DNA from: Nocardia albiluteola
Lineage (GTDB): Bacteria > Actinomycetota > Actinomycetes > Mycobacteriales > Mycobacteriaceae
Direction: 5' to 3'
Length of the DNA stretch: 64,000 nucleotides
Assembly (NCBI RefSeq): GCF_018860155.1
Contig: NZ_JAHKNI010000010.1
Span: forward strand, 62,001 to 126,000
Shown here: piece by piece, positions 42,490-51,046 of the stretch
Layout of the letters: every line of letters begins with the position of its first letter
How positions within the stretch are numbered: position 1 is the stretch's first letter
The notes under the pieces: generated by a model
Told to the model about the DNA's origin: nothing
The model's input: the letters and a program-made list of their open reading frames with translations, nothing else
The model's database searches: none
Made by a program: the position numbers and the translations under genes

Positions 42490-42524
42490 CGCCGGGCGGT
42501 GGGCGACTCGCCGCCCGGCGTTTT
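42490..42524 (+). terminator. rho-independent terminator of the roadblock operon
   Basis: cgccgggcgg (42490-42499) and ccgcccggcg (42511-42520) make a perfect 10-bp stem with an 11-nt loop followed by tttt. It is the clearest intrinsic terminator in the window and marks the operon end. Confidence 0.85.
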
Positions 42525-42626
42525 CGAGAATGGCCCGCTCGGCCCCACGCCGCATCCTCGTCCGGGCCAACTCATCCAGACGCCGCTACGCTGCCGCGCC
42601 TGCGCGGCGTGCGCTCCCTCGGTGAC

Positions 42627-43949
42627 TCACCGCACCACACACCCCGGGGGTTGTGGGATGCCGGCGAGGCGATCGGCGAGGAAGTCCATGCCTCCGAAAC
42701 CTTCGCCAGCGGCGGCTCCGATGTGCGTCGGGATCAGCGAGTGGATCGCGGTGAGGGTGGCACCCTTAGCACAGTAGGTATCGACGAGGGCGCTGTAGCC
42801 GGCGACGGGGATCTTGTCGTCGGTCACGCTGTGATACAGGTACAGCGGGGTGTCGGGGACGGTACGGCCGAGTTCATTGGGTGCGGCGGCGTTGCGAAAA
42901 GCGGGCTGCGCGAACAGGTTCGGGACCGAGGCGAAGTTATCGACGCGGGCGTCGGAGTATTTCTGCGCCAGATCCGCACCGCAGCCGGAGGTGCCTGCGG
43001 CGAGCAACGCGCGGCGGCCCCGGTTGTTCAGCAAGTCGGCCAACCGGGAGCCGGGTTCATCGCGGGCCAGCCCGAGCAGGATCAGCATCACCCCGGAGCC
43101 GTCGGCGCGTTGTGCCATGGCCGGAATATCGGTGGGGATTCCACCGGCGCTGGTGCCGACGAATCGCACGTCCGGTGCGTATTCCCGACGCAACTGCGTG
43201 GCCCACAGCGTGGCGAAGGCACCGCTCGAGTATCCCCAGGCGCCGATCGGGCTCGTGGCATTGATGCCGGCCGGTGAGAAGGACCGTGCGGCCCGGATTC
43301 CGTCCAGGACTCCGCGCCCGGATGTCACGCCGTCGAAGAGCCGGGACTGCGGCCCCTCGTAATCGCTGACCACGACGGCCCATCCGCGCCGCAGTGCATC
43401 CGCGATGAACGGCGCATCCTGCATGGTGGCCGCCATGTCGGTGATGCGTCCGCCGCGCAGCGTGAACGACGGTGCGCACCGGGTGTCGAGACTGTTCTCG
43501 GGCACCTGATACGACAACACCGGCCGCGGCCCGCTCCAGGGCACAGGTGGCACCAGCACCGTAGTCACGTCCAGCTGCGGATGCTCTTCGGAATCGGTTG
43601 TGCGATACCGCAATTGCCACGCCGCCACCGGCATCGGCAGACCGAGCAGTGGGATCGTCCGCGCCCCGAGCACCGCGCCGTTCGGATGTGACGCGAGATC
43701 GGCGGGTGCGGCATAGAAGGGATCGTTACCAGGCAACAGCACCGCGGCTCGCGCGACCGGCATCGACAATGCCGCCGGCAGCATGATCACGGCAAGCGCA
43801 AGGGTCGCAAGCCATAGACTGCCGATCCGCAACCACATCACTGGTTGCCTGGGCGCGCCGTCGACCGGAGGGCCAGGCACAGCGGTAGCCGAACACGCTG
43901 TGCGGCAAGCATTTTTCCGAGATGTCGGCAACATATGCCTGGATTCCAT
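42627..43949 (-). CDS. secreted LIP-family lipase/esterase
   Basis: Exported alpha/beta hydrolase of 440 aa of the secretory lipase (LIP) family. The hydrophobic export segment is at about 38-70 (WLRIGSLWLATLALAVIMLP … VARA). The nucleophile elbow is GYSSG (WGYSSGAFATLWA); the Asp lies in YHSVTDDKIPV; the His is probably in LIPTHIGAA. ATG 43949 is chosen because GGGAGA lies 4 nt upstream; ATG 43838 would give a standard short signal peptide and is a real alternative. It is convergent with the roadblock operon. Confidence 0.85.
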   Translation of the reverse strand: MESRHMLPTSRKNACRTACSATAVPGPPVDGAPRQPVMWLRIGSLWLATLALAVIMLPAALSMPVARAAVLLPGNDPFYAAPADLASHPNGAVLGARTIPLLGLPMPVAAWQLRYRTTDSEEHPQLDVTTVLVPPVPWSGPRPVLSYQVPENSLDTRCAPSFTLRGGRITDMAATMQDAPFIADALRRGWAVVVSDYEGPQSRLFDGVTSGRGVLDGIRAARSFSPAGINATSPIGAWGYSSGAFATLWATQLRREYAPDVRFVGTSAGGIPTDIPAMAQRADGSGVMLILLGLARDEPGSRLADLLNNRGRRALLAAGTSGCGADLAQKYSDARVDNFASVPNLFAQPAFRNAAAPNELGRTVPDTPLYLYHSVTDDKIPVAGYSALVDTYCAKGATLTAIHSLIPTHIGAAAGEGFGGMDFLADRLAGIPQPPGCVVR

Positions 43950-44396
43950 CGAGTCTCCCGCGTCCAACTTCCGACGCGCAGGCACTCTGGGCCCGCACCA
44001 ACCCACCACTCGGGGTCGACGTCACGATAGCATAACAATATGACTACGAAGCGGAAATGTTTCGACAACCATTGAGACCGCCCGGCCAGGAGGGGGAAAT
44101 TCGCGAGACCGAGCCGATACCAGCACGGGTGATTGAGCAGATATGGCAGGCAATTGCCCGGCATACGCCCCAATCGCGCCACACTGTGATCCGTAACACA
44201 TTTACATGCCCCGCAAAACCTGATGTAGGAGCCATAACCACGATGCGACCGGGGGTCAAGCGTGAATGGCGCCACTGGAAATCCCGGCATCACCAAGCCG
44301 GCTTCAGCAAATGGCTAGTAGGGTGCGTTCGAGACCCCGAAAATGGCTGTGCGGAATCAAGGACGCGTACACGGGGGTCGTGAGCAGGAAGATGCG
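43950..44396 (+). other. 447-bp gap between divergent secreted hydrolases
   Basis: AT-richer than the flanks. It holds the divergent promoters of the lipase and the TAP-like gene; tagggt at 44319-44324 is a candidate -10 for the latter. An open frame at 44057-44383 lacks coding character and resembles no family. Nothing else is recognised. Confidence 0.4.
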
Positions 44397-45920
44397 ATGC
44401 CGATGCGGATGCGGATGCGATGGGTTCGATGGCTTGTAATGGGGGTCATATCAGCAGCCGCATTCGCCACCGTGCCACTGGCACCGGCAAGCGCCGATCC
44501 GGTCGATGACATCCCGGGTGGGCTGCAGTCGTTCTACCACCAGCAACTGCACTGGAAGCCGTGTAACGACGCGGCGCTCGACCGTGCGGGGGCCCAGTGC
44601 GCGGGTGTCGTCGTACCGCTCGACTACAACCGACCGGACTCACGCACGCTGACCGTGGCGATCTCGCGTATCCCGGCCACCGACCCAGCCCACAGACGCG
44701 GGATCATGCTGTCCAACCCGGGTGGTCCCGGCGGTCCGGGCCTGAACATGATGGTCGACCTCCGGGATCGACTCACACCGGATGCCCGCGCCCGGTACGA
44801 CCTGATCGGCATGGACCCGCGTGGGATCGGCCGATCGGACCGACTGAGTTGTGCGCTGCCGCTGCCCACCATGTTGTTCTCGGCCGGCTTCGACGCCTTC
44901 GGCTACGCGCGCGACGCCGGCCTGGCAGCCGCGCTCGCGGCTTCCTGCGTAGCACCCGATCCCGAGAAGGCCCGGTTCATCACCACCCGCAATACCGCCC
45001 GAGACATGGATGTCATCCGCAGCGCATTCGGTGAACGCAAGCTCAGCTATTTCGGCGCCTCCTACGGCACCTACCTGGGTGCGGTATACACGCAGATGTT
45101 CCCTCAGCACAGTGACCGGATTGTGCTGGACAGCGCGATCGACCCGGACCGCTACTGGATCGGCAGTTACCAGGACATGGGCGCCGCCAACGAGGCCGGG
45201 CTCGACGACTGGGCGATCTGGGCGGCCCGCCACGACGCCGACTACCACTTCGGTAGCAGCGGACCGCAGGTCCGAGCCTTTGTCGAGGACATGATCCGAC
45301 GCGCCGCCGCGAATCCGGTCATCGGCAACGGCTATCTCATCGACGAACACACCGTACCGATGATGATGCTGGCGCTGTTGTCGACTCCGCGGAAGAACAC
45401 CAACCTCGCCGAGGTCGTGCGGATCGTAGCCGACGCGGTGTCCGGGCTGCCCGTCAAAATGGAGCAGCTGAAAGCGAAGATCAGCGGTCCCGTTCCGATG
45501 GATGCCTCCGGCACGGCCGCAGTCCTGTGCGGCGACAAGGCCGCACCCCGAGATCCGGCCTGGTACTACCGCAACATCGAAAGCGTCCGGGCGACCCAAC
45601 CGGTATTCGGCGCGTTCGCCAACAACATCACCGCCTGCGCGTTCTGGCCGGCCCCGATCGAGCCACCCACCGCTGTGCACAACCCGACACCAGCCCTGAT
45701 CTTGCAGGCAACCCGCGACACCCGCGCCGCCTACCAGGAAGGCCTTGCACTGCACCGGGACCTCACAGCGTCACGAATGGTCACTCTGGCAGACACCCGC
45801 GTTCACAGCATCCTCGCCAACAACCTGAGCCAGTGCGTGAACGACATCGTCAGCACCTACTTCCGTGACGGCACCCTCCCCGGTGCCGACCGCACCTGCC
45901 AGCACGACCCCAGCTACTAG
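44397..45920 (+). CDS. secreted TAP-like alpha/beta hydrolase
   Basis: Exported serine hydrolase of 507 aa, like Streptomyces tripeptidyl aminopeptidases and SlpD/E. Signal peptide about 1-33 (WLVMGVISAAAFATVPLAPASA). Oxyanion region SNPGGPGGPG, nucleophile GASYGTYLGAVYTQMFPQ, DSAIDP, and the C-terminal TAP-like domain with ALILQATRDTRAAYQEGL and the catalytic His in DTRVHSILANN. ATG 44397 follows AGGAAG. Likely to release short peptides outside the cell. Confidence 0.9.
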   Translation: MPMRMRMRWVRWLVMGVISAAAFATVPLAPASADPVDDIPGGLQSFYHQQLHWKPCNDAALDRAGAQCAGVVVPLDYNRPDSRTLTVAISRIPATDPAHRRGIMLSNPGGPGGPGLNMMVDLRDRLTPDARARYDLIGMDPRGIGRSDRLSCALPLPTMLFSAGFDAFGYARDAGLAAALAASCVAPDPEKARFITTRNTARDMDVIRSAFGERKLSYFGASYGTYLGAVYTQMFPQHSDRIVLDSAIDPDRYWIGSYQDMGAANEAGLDDWAIWAARHDADYHFGSSGPQVRAFVEDMIRRAAANPVIGNGYLIDEHTVPMMMLALLSTPRKNTNLAEVVRIVADAVSGLPVKMEQLKAKISGPVPMDASGTAAVLCGDKAAPRDPAWYYRNIESVRATQPVFGAFANNITACAFWPAPIEPPTAVHNPTPALILQATRDTRAAYQEGLALHRDLTASRMVTLADTRVHSILANNLSQCVNDIVSTYFRDGTLPGADRTCQHDPSY

Positions 45921-45921
45921 C

Positions 45922-46065
45922 CAGCGTTTCACAAGTGGGTGAGAGCGGGATCGTTCGGGGTCGAACGCCGGCGGCCGGCCACCGGCGGAGCCCTTGTTCT
46001 TCCGGTTGGCCGCCTGATCCGCTTTCATCGGGATGGCGGCTTTGATCCGAGCGATCTCACCGCAC
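45922..46065 (-). pseudogene. IS5-type transposase scar
   Basis: About 48 codons read GEIARIKAAIPMKADQAANR and KNKGSAGGRPPAFDPERSRS, the region between the second and third catalytic acid of IS5-family transposases (I.A.IP.KADQAANR…GS.GGRPP.FD). The expected NTVERCFN is lost after DPERSRSHP. No ends or target duplication are visible. It fills the gap between the hydrolase and histidine kinase genes. Confidence 0.7.
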
Positions 46066-46071
46066 GCAGCG

Positions 46072-47106
46072 TCACGCTGAAGTAGCGTCGAGCAGCGGCA
46101 GCAACACCTCGAAGCGGCACCCGACATCCTGGTTGCAGGCGCTGATTTCGCCGTGATGGGCCTGCACCAGGCCCGCCGCGATCGCCAGGCCCATTCCACT
46201 GTTGGAGCCGATGGCGGCGGTGGCGGCCGGGGAACGGGCCGCGGTGCCGCGGTAGGCGACCTCGAAGATGCGGGGTAGATCGTCCGGCGCGATGCCGGGG
46301 CCGGTGTCCGTGACGTGTGCCCAGGCCCGGTCGTCGTGCACACCGGACGAGATATCGATGCGGCCGCCCGGCGGGGTGTGCTCGATGGCGTTGGCCACGA
46401 GGTTGGTCAGCACCCGGGTCAGGGCGCGGTCGCTCGCCGCAACCATGATCTCCGAGCCCGGCTGGCGCGCGGTCAGGCTCACCCGCGCGCGCTCGGCGGT
46501 CGGCTGATTGGCCGCGGCCACCTCGTCGATCAGCTCGCGCAGGTCCACCGGCTCGAGCTCCAGCCGCAGCGCGCCCGAGTTGATCTTCGACATCTCGAAC
46601 AGGTCGTCGACCATCGTCGAGAGCCGGTTCGTCTCGCGCACAATCTGATTCGCGTATCGCTCGATGGTCTCGGGCTGGTCGATCACGCCGTCGACCAGCG
46701 CCTCGCCCATGGCGCGAATGCCGGCCAGCGGGGTGCGCAGATCGTGGCTGACCCACGCCACCAGCTCGCGGCGGGAGCGCTCCGCGGCCCGCTCCTGCTC
46801 CCGCATCTGCCGCTCCCACACCATCTTCCGGGCCTGTACCCGGCCCAGCACGATCGCCGTCGGGACCGTGACAGCGGTCACCACCGCCAGCACCACCGCG
46901 ATGCGCCACAGCTCGTCGGTGAACATCAGGCCGCTGACCGCGACCACCCCGACCAGGGTGGCCAGCGTCGGAATCAACACCAGCAGTACAAGACTGAATG
47001 TCAGGCTGCGGTTGTGGGTCAGGCGCATCGCCAGCGCCCCCAGCGCCATCACCGGGACCGAACCCGCCAGCGCGTAGCCGATCAGCGCGAAGATGTCATG
47101 AGGCAT
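46072..47106 (-). CDS. membrane sensor histidine kinase
   Basis: Protein of 344 aa. Two helices near the N-terminus (about 5-25 and 37-60) and one at about 70-90 precede a HisKA domain (LVAWVSHDLRTPLAGIRAMG, His about 127). The HATPase domain follows: N box LTNLVANAIEHTPPGG, G1 DTGPGIAPDDL, G2 GMGLAIAAGLVQAHHG. It lacks a periplasmic sensor domain, so sensing is probably within the membrane. ATG 47106 overlaps the response regulator stop by 11 bp. End of a three-gene operon with a polytopic membrane protein. Confidence 0.93.
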   Translation of the reverse strand: MPHDIFALIGYALAGSVPVMALGALAMRLTHNRSLTFSLVLLVLIPTLATLVGVVAVSGLMFTDELWRIAVVLAVVTAVTVPTAIVLGRVQARKMVWERQMREQERAAERSRRELVAWVSHDLRTPLAGIRAMGEALVDGVIDQPETIERYANQIVRETNRLSTMVDDLFEMSKINSGALRLELEPVDLRELIDEVAAANQPTAERARVSLTARQPGSEIMVAASDRALTRVLTNLVANAIEHTPPGGRIDISSGVHDDRAWAHVTDTGPGIAPDDLPRIFEVAYRGTAARSPAATAAIGSNSGMGLAIAAGLVQAHHGEISACNQDVGCRFEVLLPLLDATSA

Positions 47107-47791
47107 CGGCGGACTCCTCCCCCGGCCGGCCCCAGGCGTACCCGCGGCCCCAGATCGTTTCGATACGATGTGCGGCACCGAGTTTCGCGCGCAGCCGCTT
47201 GATGTGCACGGTGACGGTGGACTGGTCGCCGAAGGTCCAGCCCCACACCCGCTCGAGCAGTTCGGCCCGTCCGAACACCTGCTGCGGATGGGCGAGCAGG
47301 AAGGCCAGCAGGTCGAATTCGCGCGCGGTCAGCTCCACCCGGACGCCGTCCACCAGCACGGCCTGCGCATCGGACCGCAATTCGATGGCGCCACTGCGCA
47401 GCGGCTGCTCGGCCGCGACCGGGGACCGCTGCGCCCGGCGCAGCACCGAGGCCACCCGCAACGCCAACTCCCTGGGGCTGAACGGCTTCACGATGTAGTC
47501 GTCGGCGCCGGACCGCAGGCCCAGGACCCGATCCTCCTCCTCGCCCAGCGCGGTCAGCAGGATGATCGGCATGTCGGGATGCTCGCCGGACCGCACGGCG
47601 CGGCACAGGTCGATGCCGTCCGGGGGCGGCATCATCACGTCCAGGATGGCCAGATCGATCTCGTTGCGCGCCAGCACTTCCGCGGTCGAGGGGCCATCGG
47701 CCGTCTCCACCACGGTGAGCCCGTCGCGCTCGAGATAGCGGCGCACCACCTCGCGGACCACCACGTCGTCGTCGGCTACCAGAATGCGCAT
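47096..47791 (-). CDS. OmpR-family response regulator
   Basis: Protein of 231 aa. Receiver domain 1-115 with acidic DDD at 8-10, phospho-Asp in LAILDVMMPPPDG (about 51) and K in VKPFSPREL. The winged-helix effector spans about 130-225 (LTAREFDLLAFLLAHPQQVF, TVHIKRLRAKL, RGYAWGRP). Paired with the kinase that overlaps it. Only 4 nt separate it from the membrane protein gene upstream. Confidence 0.95.
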   Translation of the reverse strand: MRILVADDDVVVREVVRRYLERDGLTVVETADGPSTAEVLARNEIDLAILDVMMPPPDGIDLCRAVRSGEHPDMPIILLTALGEEEDRVLGLRSGADDYIVKPFSPRELALRVASVLRRAQRSPVAAEQPLRSGAIELRSDAQAVLVDGVRVELTAREFDLLAFLLAHPQQVFGRAELLERVWGWTFGDQSTVTVHIKRLRAKLGAAHRIETIWGRGYAWGRPGEESADAS

Positions 47792-47795
47792 CGAA

Positions 47796-49451
47796 TCACC
47801 AGTTCGTCATCAGTAGATGGTTGATCAGCAGTGCCGCCACCGCCTGTGTGGCCAGCCAGTAGTGCGCGCCGCGGCGCGGCAGCAGGGCCGTCCCGGCGAG
47901 CACCCACATATCGAACGGCAGCCAAATCCGTTCTGTCTCGGCCTTACTGAGGCCGCTCAGGTCCGCGGCCAGGATGGCGACGAGGCCCGCCGCCGCCAGC
48001 AATGCCGCCGGATCGACCCGCACCCGCCACCGCTCGAGCCAGACCGGCTCCCGGCGAAGCCACGCCATTCTCCTCGGCGTCGCCGATATCCCCGCACTAC
48101 CACCGGCACTCTCCCGATCGGCGACCGCGACGCCTGCGGCCCTCGGCTCGCGGTCCGCTGCCGGCACCGATCCGGCCCCACCCGGAGCAGCGGGGGCGAT
48201 ACCTGTTCTCACGTCCGCACTTTCGACCTGCCGCATTCGTGCGCCCTCGTCCGGACGCCGCGCCTGCCCGCTCCCCCCGGGGCTTCCGGCCGAGCTCACA
48301 CCGAACCGGTTCGGCGCCAACGGTTCCACGACTCCGCGGACCACCCGGTGCAGCGCCCCGGCGGCCGCCAGTCCCACCGCGCACACCGTGGCCGCGAGAT
48401 TGCCCCAGACCCAATAGCTGTACGGCCGCTCCGAGGCGATGCCCTGGTAATACCGTTGCACCACAAGGTGATAGCCGTCCAGCCACCAGAATCCCGCGGC
48501 GGCGAACGCCGCCACTACCAGCGCCACACCCACCAGCGTGACGAGCGCGGGCACCGCCCCGCGCACGCCCCGCGCGAGCAGTACCGCGGCCGCCGGGACG
48601 ACCATGAGCGTGAGCCCGTAATTCAGAAACAGCCCGTATCCGAACAGCAGCCCCGACGCCAGCGCGGGGACGGGCCATCCGGCGCGACGGCGGGTCGCGA
48701 CGGCCAGCAGTGCGACGGCCCAGGCCGTCACGCCCGTGAACAGCGCGTCGGCCGACACACCGATCCACACCGCGGCGGGCGCGAGAACCAGGAAAGGCAC
48801 CACGGCGCGCGCCCGCCCGGGCGAGCCCAGCGCATTCAGCGCAACCGGAACGGCGGCGGCCGCGCTGCACCCGGCCAGCACGACCACCCAGGCCGCGGCG
48901 GCCCCACCGCCCAGGCCGATCCGGTCCATCAGCACGAAGGTCAGCAGCGCGCCCGCGGGATGCCCGGAGACGTGGGTGGGCCACGAGTCGGGCCGGAAAT
49001 CCAGGATGCGGCCGGAGAATCCGCGCAGCATCGCGCCGACGTCGGTGATCCGATGCGCGGTGTAGAGATACTCCTCCTGCCGCGCCAGCCGATCGCCGGC
49101 CCATCCGGTCTTCCAGCCGTCGATCATCGCCAGCGAGAACGTCCACGCGACCGAGGTGAGCCAGGCCAGCACCAGCATCGGCCGCCATGGCAACCTGTGG
49201 GCAAGTCCGGGCCCGAACAGGACGACCAGCACCGCGACGGCGATCGCGGGACCGGTCCCCCAGCCGATATGCGGCCCCCAGATTCCGAAGATCGGCGCGG
49301 CCGCCGCGTACAGATGCTCGGACCAGGCACGGCCCTTCACGAACGGCAGCGCGAAGGCCGCGGCTACCAGCACCGCCGCCGCCGTGGCACACAACAGATC
49401 GGCGCGGACGCCGGAACCGGGCCGCGCCGGGGGGGCCGTTTGCTGCTGCAC
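47796..49451 (-). CDS. polytopic membrane protein (GT39/mannosyltransferase-like)
   Basis: Protein of 551 aa with about 11-12 hydrophobic segments. An extracytoplasmic GWKTGWAGDRLARQEEYLYT and the FRPDSWPTHVSGHPAGALL loop resemble GT-C-type membrane transferases of actinomycetes. A 75-residue Gly/Ala/Arg-rich loop (about 385-455) interrupts the helices. GT-C activity is not proven from sequence. It is co-transcribed with the two-component genes; such membrane-protein, regulator, kinase clusters occur beside GT2/DUF2064 genes in this group, as here. Confidence 0.75.
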   Translation of the reverse strand: MQQQTAPPARPGSGVRADLLCATAAAVLVAAAFALPFVKGRAWSEHLYAAAAPIFGIWGPHIGWGTGPAIAVAVLVVLFGPGLAHRLPWRPMLVLAWLTSVAWTFSLAMIDGWKTGWAGDRLARQEEYLYTAHRITDVGAMLRGFSGRILDFRPDSWPTHVSGHPAGALLTFVLMDRIGLGGGAAAAWVVVLAGCSAAAAVPVALNALGSPGRARAVVPFLVLAPAAVWIGVSADALFTGVTAWAVALLAVATRRRAGWPVPALASGLLFGYGLFLNYGLTLMVVPAAAVLLARGVRGAVPALVTLVGVALVVAAFAAAGFWWLDGYHLVVQRYYQGIASERPYSYWVWGNLAATVCAVGLAAAGALHRVVRGVVEPLAPNRFGVSSAGSPGGSGQARRPDEGARMRQVESADVRTGIAPAAPGGAGSVPAADREPRAAGVAVADRESAGGSAGISATPRRMAWLRREPVWLERWRVRVDPAALLAAAGLVAILAADLSGLSKAETERIWLPFDMWVLAGTALLPRRGAHYWLATQAVAALLINHLLMTNW

Positions 49452-49563
49452 AGGTTCACCCTAAGCCGCGGCATCGGCCACACCGACGGATCCACCGGTC
49501 GCCACCATGCCCCGTCATACTTTCGTCACCGGTTCGCTGGGCCGAATTCGGTGGTCGCGGGCC

Positions 49564-49569
49564 TACGGT
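49564..49569 (+). promoter_or_regulatory. likely promoter of the GT2 gene
   Basis: TACGGT, 8 nt, GTG 49578: near the leaderless pattern. It lies in the 126-bp gap from the divergent membrane protein gene. Confidence 0.35.
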
Positions 49570-49577
49570 CGGAAGTT

Positions 49578-50306
49578 GTGAGCAAGCTTGCGAGCGAACC
49601 AGCAAATGCCGCGGAGCCGGAGCGCCGACCGGCCGGAGCGCCGGCGGACACCGTGGGCGCGCCGGAGGTCACCGTGGTGATCCCGTGCCACAACGAGGCC
49701 GGTGCGCTCCCCGGCGTGCTGGCGGCCGTTCCGTCCGGGTTCCGCGTGATCGTGGTGGACAACGCGTCCACCGACGACACCGCGGCCGTCGCGCGGGCGG
49801 CCGGGGTCACCGTGGTGCGAGAACCGGTTCCCGGCTACGGCTCGGCGGTCCATGCGGGTGTTCGTGCGGCCGATACCGAACTGGTGGCCGTGCTCGACGG
49901 CGACGGATCCATGGATGCCGCCGAATTGTCTTTCCTGCTGGGCGAATTGGACGCGGACGTCGACATGGTGGTCGGCCGCAGGCGGCCGGTCGGCGCGGGC
50001 GCCTGGCCCTGGCATGCCCGTGCGGGCAACCTCCTGATCGCCGCGCTGCTGCGGCGCCGGCACGGCCTGCAGGTGCACGACATCGCCGCCATGCGGGTCG
50101 CCCGCCGCGAACGACTCCTGGCGCTGGGGCCGTTGCATCCACGCTCGGGATATCCGCTGGCGCTGCTGATACGCGCGGCCGATGCCGGATGGCGGATCGT
50201 CGAACGTGACATCAACTACCGCCCCAGAACCCATGGCGTATCCAAGGTTTCGGGGTCGGTGCGCGGCACCCTGCGGGCGGTCCAGGATTTCTGGAGCGTG
50301 CGATGA
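49578..50306 (+). CDS. family 2 glycosyltransferase (DPM synthase-like)
   Basis: Cytosolic GT-A enzyme of 242 aa. VTVVIPCHNEAGALPGVLAA, VVDNASTDDTAAVARA, the metal-binding VAVLDGDGSMDAAEL and a C-terminal RIVERDINYRPRTHGVSKVS. No membrane anchors, so it is like dolichol/polyprenol-phosphate mannose synthases. GTG 49578 fits a near-leaderless promoter. The stop overlaps the next gene by 4 bp. The acceptor is unknown. Confidence 0.9.
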   Translation: MSKLASEPANAAEPERRPAGAPADTVGAPEVTVVIPCHNEAGALPGVLAAVPSGFRVIVVDNASTDDTAAVARAAGVTVVREPVPGYGSAVHAGVRAADTELVAVLDGDGSMDAAELSFLLGELDADVDMVVGRRRPVGAGAWPWHARAGNLLIAALLRRRHGLQVHDIAAMRVARRERLLALGPLHPRSGYPLALLIRAADAGWRIVERDINYRPRTHGVSKVSGSVRGTLRAVQDFWSVR

Positions 50307-51016
50307 GTGAGCCGACGGCCGCGACGCAGCCGGGGATCGCCGCGACACTGCTCGTGATCGCGAAGTCCCCGATCGCCGGATTCGCCAAAACCCGTCTCAC
50401 ACCGCCATTTTCGCCGCGCGAGTCGGCTCAGCTGGCGGCCGCCGCACTGCTGGACACCCTGGCCGCGGTGCGGCACAGCGGCGTCCGGCATCGCATGGTG
50501 GCCTGGACCGGCGATCTGTCCCAGGCCGAGCGGTCCGACGAATTGTCCACGGCGCTCGAGGAATTCGAGCTGGTACCGCAGCGCGGCGACAGCTTCGGGC
50601 AGCGGCTGGCCAATGCCCACGCCGACGCCGCCCGGCTGGGACTGCCGGTCCTGCAGATCGGCATGGACACCCCGCAGGCCGGTCCGGCACTGCTCGCGGT
50701 GTCGGCCTCGCTCCTGCTCGAATGCGGCGATGCCGTACTGGGCCCCGCGACCGACGGCGGCTGGTGGGCGCTCGGACTGACCGACCCGCGCCCGGCCCGC
50801 ACGCTCGCCGAGGTACCCATGTCGACCGACCGCACCGGCGAGCTGACCCGGGAGGCCCTGAGCCGCTGCGGATGCCAGGTCCGCAGGCTGCCCATTCTCA
50901 CCGATGTGGACACGGTCGAGGACGCGCTCACCGTGTCGCGGGAGTACCGCGGCCGCTTTTCCCAGGCCGTCGAGCGATTCCGCGCTCCGGCGGCACCTCT
51001 GGTCGTCCCGGTCTGA
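50303..51016 (+). CDS. DUF2064 / TIGR04282-type nucleotidyl-glycosyltransferase
   Basis: Protein of 237 aa of the DUF2064 family, related to arsenosugar-biosynthesis transferases and CofC-like GT-A folds. LLVIAKSPIAGFAKTRLTPP at the N-terminus, QRGDSFGQRLANAHADAARL, GMDTPQ, LGPATDGGWWALGL, and LTDVDTVEDA. Overlaps the GT2 gene by 4 bp. No arsenic genes are adjacent, so an arsenosugar role is not supported here. Confidence 0.85.
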   Translation: MSEPTAATQPGIAATLLVIAKSPIAGFAKTRLTPPFSPRESAQLAAAALLDTLAAVRHSGVRHRMVAWTGDLSQAERSDELSTALEEFELVPQRGDSFGQRLANAHADAARLGLPVLQIGMDTPQAGPALLAVSASLLLECGDAVLGPATDGGWWALGLTDPRPARTLAEVPMSTDRTGELTREALSRCGCQVRRLPILTDVDTVEDALTVSREYRGRFSQAVERFRAPAAPLVVPV

Positions 51017-51046
51017 TTACCGCGCGCGACACCGGCGCCGCGGGAT

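Noticed and set aside
44057..44383. 108-codon ORF between the lipase and TAP-like genes
   Set aside because: No coding bias, no domain, and it overlaps the expected promoter of the next gene.
47817..49577. Long open frame leading into the GT2 gene
   Set aside because: It is antisense to the polytopic membrane protein, with Arg/His-rich shadow composition; the glycosyltransferase domain begins only after 49578.
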